Assembly (NCBI GenBank): GCA_003153875.1
Contig: PMBY01000529.1
Location: 29,268-36,806 of the forward strand
Direction: 5' to 3'
Source of the DNA: Myxococcales bacterium
Lineage (GTDB): Bacteria > Myxococcota > Polyangia > Fen-1088
DNA: 7,539 bases
In this document: piece by piece, positions 5,029 to 7,539 of the stretch
How the letters are laid out: each line of letters begins with the position of its first letter
How positions within the stretch are numbered: the first letter of the stretch is position 1
Position numbers and translations under genes: made by a program
Notes under the pieces: model-generated
What the model was told of the DNA's origin: nothing
The model's input: the letters and a program-made list of their open reading frames with translations, nothing else
Databases searched by the model: none

Positions 5029-5973
5029 ATGCCCGTCGGCCTGGTTTGTCCCCGTTGCGACGCTTTGACCGGCCTCGACGCGACCTTGTGCCCGGTCTGC
5101 CAAGCTCCCATCGTCGAGGCGGCTTCTCGCGAGCCATCGCCTGGCCGAGCCCAGCCCGCTGTCCCTGTGGAGGATTCCATGTCAACCAAGCCCTGCCCGA
5201 CCTGTGGCAATCCGGTCCCGATCGGCGATCGTTTCTGCGGCCAATGCGGGACACGCATTGAGGTGCCAGCCGCGCCCAACCCCAGCGTCGGCGCCGGCAA
5301 GACCATGTTTTTCTCGGGCGTCCAGGCCGCCGGCATAGCCAAGCTGGTGGTGGTCAAGGCCAACAGTGCTGATGGCTTGGCCTATGAACTCGGGGGAACC
5401 GAGCACATCGTGGGCCGCACCGAGGGTGCCATTCTGTTTGCAGAGGATCCTCTGGTGTCCCCGCGCCACGCCAACTTTTTCTACCGAGACGGCAAGCTGT
5501 TGGTACGCGACGAAGGCTCGATCAACGGCGTGTTCGTGCGCATCCGCACCCCGACGCGGCTGGAGTCCGGCTCCGTGTTCTTGGTGGGCGAGCAGCTCCT
5601 GCAAGTCGAAGCTCTGGCACCCGATTTCGGGCCGCAGCCGGATGCCGAAGGGACGTACTTCTACGCCAGCCCCAAGCGGGCCTCCAAGATGCGGGTCATC
5701 CAGCGACTGCGCGGGGGCGAAATCGGCCTCATTGTTCGCGCCCGCGGTGACAGCGTCACGCTCGGTCGCGAGGAGAATGACCTCAATTTCCCCGACGACC
5801 CCTTCATCTCCGGCCGCCACGCCGAAGTCACCATCGCCCCGGATGGGGTGTTCACGGTGAACGACCTGGGCTCCAAGAACGGCACGTTCGTGCGTATCAC
5901 CGATGAGTCGCCGTTAGAACATGGCGACTACGTGTTTCTCGGCCAACAACTCCTGCGGGTGGAGATCTCGTAG
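5029..5973 (+). CDS. Double zinc-ribbon, double FHA protein (A)
   Basis: This is a 314-residue soluble protein with four modules. Zinc ribbon 1 has C7-x2-C10 and C21-x2-C24. Zinc ribbon 2 has C56-x2-C59 and C70-x2-C73 (CPTCGNP, FCGQCGTR). FHA domain 1 spans about 105-195 with G129-R130, S144-P-R-H147 and N166-G167. FHA domain 2 spans about 222-313 with G246-R247, S261-G-R-H264 and N284-G285. The Gly-Arg, Ser-x-x-His and Asn-Gly positions are those that bind phosphothreonine, and both domains keep them, so both should be competent. FHA proteins read Ser/Thr kinase signals, which are abundant in myxobacteria. K91-T92-M-F-F between ribbon 2 and FHA 1 is a possible phosphosite. The ATG at 5029 starts just before ribbon 1; no clear ribosome binding site is seen. 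It lies between the zf-HC2 gene (54-base gap) and its own paralogue (72-base gap). The partner protein is unknown. Confidence 0.88.
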   Translation: MPVGLVCPRCDALTGLDATLCPVCQAPIVEAASREPSPGRAQPAVPVEDSMSTKPCPTCGNPVPIGDRFCGQCGTRIEVPAAPNPSVGAGKTMFFSGVQAAGIAKLVVVKANSADGLAYELGGTEHIVGRTEGAILFAEDPLVSPRHANFFYRDGKLLVRDEGSINGVFVRIRTPTRLESGSVFLVGEQLLQVEALAPDFGPQPDAEGTYFYASPKRASKMRVIQRLRGGEIGLIVRARGDSVTLGREENDLNFPDDPFISGRHAEVTIAPDGVFTVNDLGSKNGTFVRITDESPLEHGDYVFLGQQLLRVEIS

Positions 5974-6033
5974 GAGAAATGCGGCGCGACGACGAAGCGA
6001 ATGAGGGTTAATGTTCCTTTTCATGAACTGCGC

Positions 6034-6038
6034 GGAGG
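6034..6038 (+). promoter_or_regulatory. Strong Shine-Dalgarno deciding a GTG start
   Basis: GGAGG lies seven bases before the GTG at 6046 and fixes that codon as the start of the second FHA gene, directly ahead of its first zinc ribbon. Confidence 0.8.
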
Positions 6039-6045
6039 ATAGCTC

Positions 6046-7494
6046 GTGATCATCTGCTCTCGCTGTGGCAAGGAAAACCAGGACCAGTTCAAGTATTGCC
6101 TCGGCTGCGGCTCGAAACTGCAGGTGGCAGTTCCCGCGCCGGCGGATCCCTTCAGGGCGCCTCCGGCCGCCCCGGAGCCCGCCCCTCTGGGCATGGCGAA
6201 GACTTTCTCGCCCCCGCCGCCTACGGCCATGGCTGATCCCGAGTCCGCTGTGGCCTTTCAGGCCACGCGTTTCCAGGCACCCGCTCCCGCCGCAGCTCCG
6301 GTGGTTCGGCCGGTTGCTTCTCCTGGCTCGGCTCCCCATGTAGTCCGTGCCAGTGGGGCCATCGGAGGCCAGCGGACAGCGCCAACTTCAACGGGCCCAG
6401 CTTCCTCCCCCTCTCGTTCGCCCACCCCTGCCGCTGGGCAGGACGCCTCCCGGCCGCGACCTGTGACCTCGCCGCAGGACGCTGCCGCCGGGGCATCCAG
6501 GCTCGCCACCGCACCGACCGCCTGGCGCCCCGGGGGCGCTTCCACGGCGGCACCGAGTCCTCCCACTGCCGGCGCGGCGCCGCGGGTTTCGGTCGCTGCG
6601 CCCGCCCGATCGACTGGGCAGCCGAGCCCCATCGTCGCGCCGCCAGCCCCCATCGGCGCAGCGGCCGCGTATCCGCTGGCGACGGCCGCTCCGGTCCCTG
6701 CCGCAGCCTCGGGGCCCACCCCGTGTCCACGTTGTGGCAACCCCGTCTCCGCAGGCTTCGCGTTCTGCGGAGCCTGCGGTCATCGCATGAAGCCGGCCGC
6801 AGGTGCCGTGGTCGAGGCCGCGATCGAGCAAGCCGCGGCGCTGGCCCCGGAGCCCGTCAAGGCCACGGTTCGTGGCCAGCTGACGCTCATCCGCCCCGAC
6901 GGCACCGAGGGGGGAAGTCATCCCTTGCGCCAGGGTGAAAATCTGGTCGGACGAGGCCAGGGCCATCTCTTCGACGCCGACCCCTACCTGTCCCCTCGCC
7001 ACGCCGAATTTATTCTCACCGAGGCAGGGCTCGAAGTCCGCGACCTGCGCAGCCTGAATGGCGTGTTCGTGAAGCTCACGCAGGAAGAACCGCTGGAATC
7101 GGGCGACACCTTGCGCATCGGTCAGGAACTGCTGCGTTTCGACGCCATCAGCCCGCCCTCGCCTCTCGAAGATGGAACCGAGATCATCGGCACGCCCAAC
7201 CCAGGGTATTGGGGCCGCCTGTCCGTCGTCGTGGGCCGGGACGTGGATGGCCCTGCCTTCCCGCTCTTCGACGAGACGGTTGTGCTCGGCCGCGAGCGCG
7301 GCGACATCCTCTTTCCGGAGGACGGCTACGTCTCCGGCACGCACGCGCAGATCACTCTGCGTGACGGCCGCGTGTACCTAACTGACCTGGGGTCATCGAA
7401 CGGCACCTTCCTCCGCGTTCGCGACGCACGGGTGGTGCCTTCTGGCAGCTTGCTCCTCATGGGCCAGCAACTCTTTCGAGTGGCCCATCAGTAG
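6046..7494 (+). CDS. Double zinc-ribbon, double FHA protein (B) with long Pro/Ala linker
   Basis: This 482-residue soluble protein is a paralogue of the preceding gene. Zinc ribbon 1 has C4-x2-C7 and C18-x2-C21. A disordered Ala/Pro/Ser/Thr-rich linker runs from about 27 to 226. Zinc ribbon 2 has C227-x2-C230 and C241-x2-C244. FHA domain 1 (about 278-367) has G302-R303, S316-P-R-H319 and N338-G339. FHA domain 2 (about 391-480) has G415-R416, S430-G-T-H433 and N452-G453. All canonical phosphothreonine-contact positions are kept. The linker holds several Ser-Pro and Thr-Pro sites (SPSRSPTP) and a K52-T53-F like the KTMFF of protein A. The role is presumably phosphothreonine-dependent binding or scaffolding downstream of Ser/Thr kinases; the ligand is unknown. 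The linker is about 170 residues longer than the matching stretch in protein A, with little but Ala, Pro, Ser, Thr, Gly and Val. The GTG start is fixed by the GGAGG. Confidence 0.88.
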   Translation: MIICSRCGKENQDQFKYCLGCGSKLQVAVPAPADPFRAPPAAPEPAPLGMAKTFSPPPPTAMADPESAVAFQATRFQAPAPAAAPVVRPVASPGSAPHVVRASGAIGGQRTAPTSTGPASSPSRSPTPAAGQDASRPRPVTSPQDAAAGASRLATAPTAWRPGGASTAAPSPPTAGAAPRVSVAAPARSTGQPSPIVAPPAPIGAAAAYPLATAAPVPAAASGPTPCPRCGNPVSAGFAFCGACGHRMKPAAGAVVEAAIEQAAALAPEPVKATVRGQLTLIRPDGTEGGSHPLRQGENLVGRGQGHLFDADPYLSPRHAEFILTEAGLEVRDLRSLNGVFVKLTQEEPLESGDTLRIGQELLRFDAISPPSPLEDGTEIIGTPNPGYWGRLSVVVGRDVDGPAFPLFDETVVLGRERGDILFPEDGYVSGTHAQITLRDGRVYLTDLGSSNGTFLRVRDARVVPSGSLLLMGQQLFRVAHQ

Positions 7495-7539
7495 CTATTT
7501 CTGAGCGCCCTTGTTCTTGTTGAAGAAGGCCCTGCGCAG
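7495..7539 (-). CDS. C-terminal end of a convergent gene (partial)
   Basis: Read on the minus strand, the last 45 bases are open and give LRRAFFNKNKGAQK followed by TAG. The stop abuts the stop of the FHA gene with no gap. A Lys/Arg-rich tail is plausible for a real C terminus, but fourteen residues cannot identify a family, and an open frame this short may be chance. The rest would lie beyond the window. Confidence 0.35.
   Translation of the reverse strand: MRRAFFNKNKGAQK

Noticed and set aside
6388..7344. A 318-codon minus-strand frame opposite the second FHA gene
   Set aside because: The plus strand encodes two well-formed FHA domains and a zinc ribbon; the antisense frame shows no domain.
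1..7539. CRISPR array, tRNA, rRNA, insertion sequence or prophage features
   Set aside because: I looked for regular spaced repeats, tRNA-like cloverleaf arms, rRNA core motifs, transposase domains and terminal inverted repeats and saw none.

Overview
The window is high-G+C bacterial DNA that most resembles a myxobacterium or another member of the former deltaproteobacteria. This rests on the codon bias, on several zinc-ribbon/FHA proteins in tandem, on a short ribbon-helix-helix protein of a type I associate with myxobacteria, and on a non-flagellar type III secretion (T3SS) C-ring protein. The genus is not identified.

Layout. (1) Positions 1-441 hold no gene I can support: an A+T-rich start with a small palindrome, then a G+C-rich stretch with short direct and inverted repeats. 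(2) Positions 442-1747 are a minus-strand pair: a DksA/TraR-type RNA polymerase regulator followed by a lipoprotein of the MepA/M74 murein endopeptidase family. (3) Positions 1748-1913 are a divergent control region with a plausible promoter in each direction and a palindrome. (4) Positions 1914-3541 (plus strand) hold a 67-residue ribbon-helix-helix protein and a 446-residue protein with the outline of a GT5 glycogen synthase but without its catalytic signatures; an 11-G run lies inside its reading frame. (5) Positions 3522-4631 (minus) are sctQ, the T3SS cytoplasmic-ring protein, whose stop overlaps the GT5-like gene by 20 bases. An internal start with a strong Shine-Dalgarno sequence precedes its C-terminal SpoA domain. 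(6) Positions 4681-7494 (plus) hold a zinc-finger anti-sigma-like protein and two paralogues with the architecture zinc ribbon-zinc ribbon-FHA-FHA. (7) The last 45 bases look like the end of a convergent minus-strand gene.

How the parts may fit together. The sctQ gene is divergent from the zinc-finger/FHA cluster, and both appear to be controlled from a 49-base gap. SctQ docks on the FHA-like cytoplasmic domain of SctD in known injectisomes. Four FHA domains beside a stand-alone SctQ therefore suggest a phosphothreonine-responsive layer attached to a secretion ring. That link is inference from gene order. The GT5-like pseudoenzyme and the predicted short SctQ product are the least expected items in the window.
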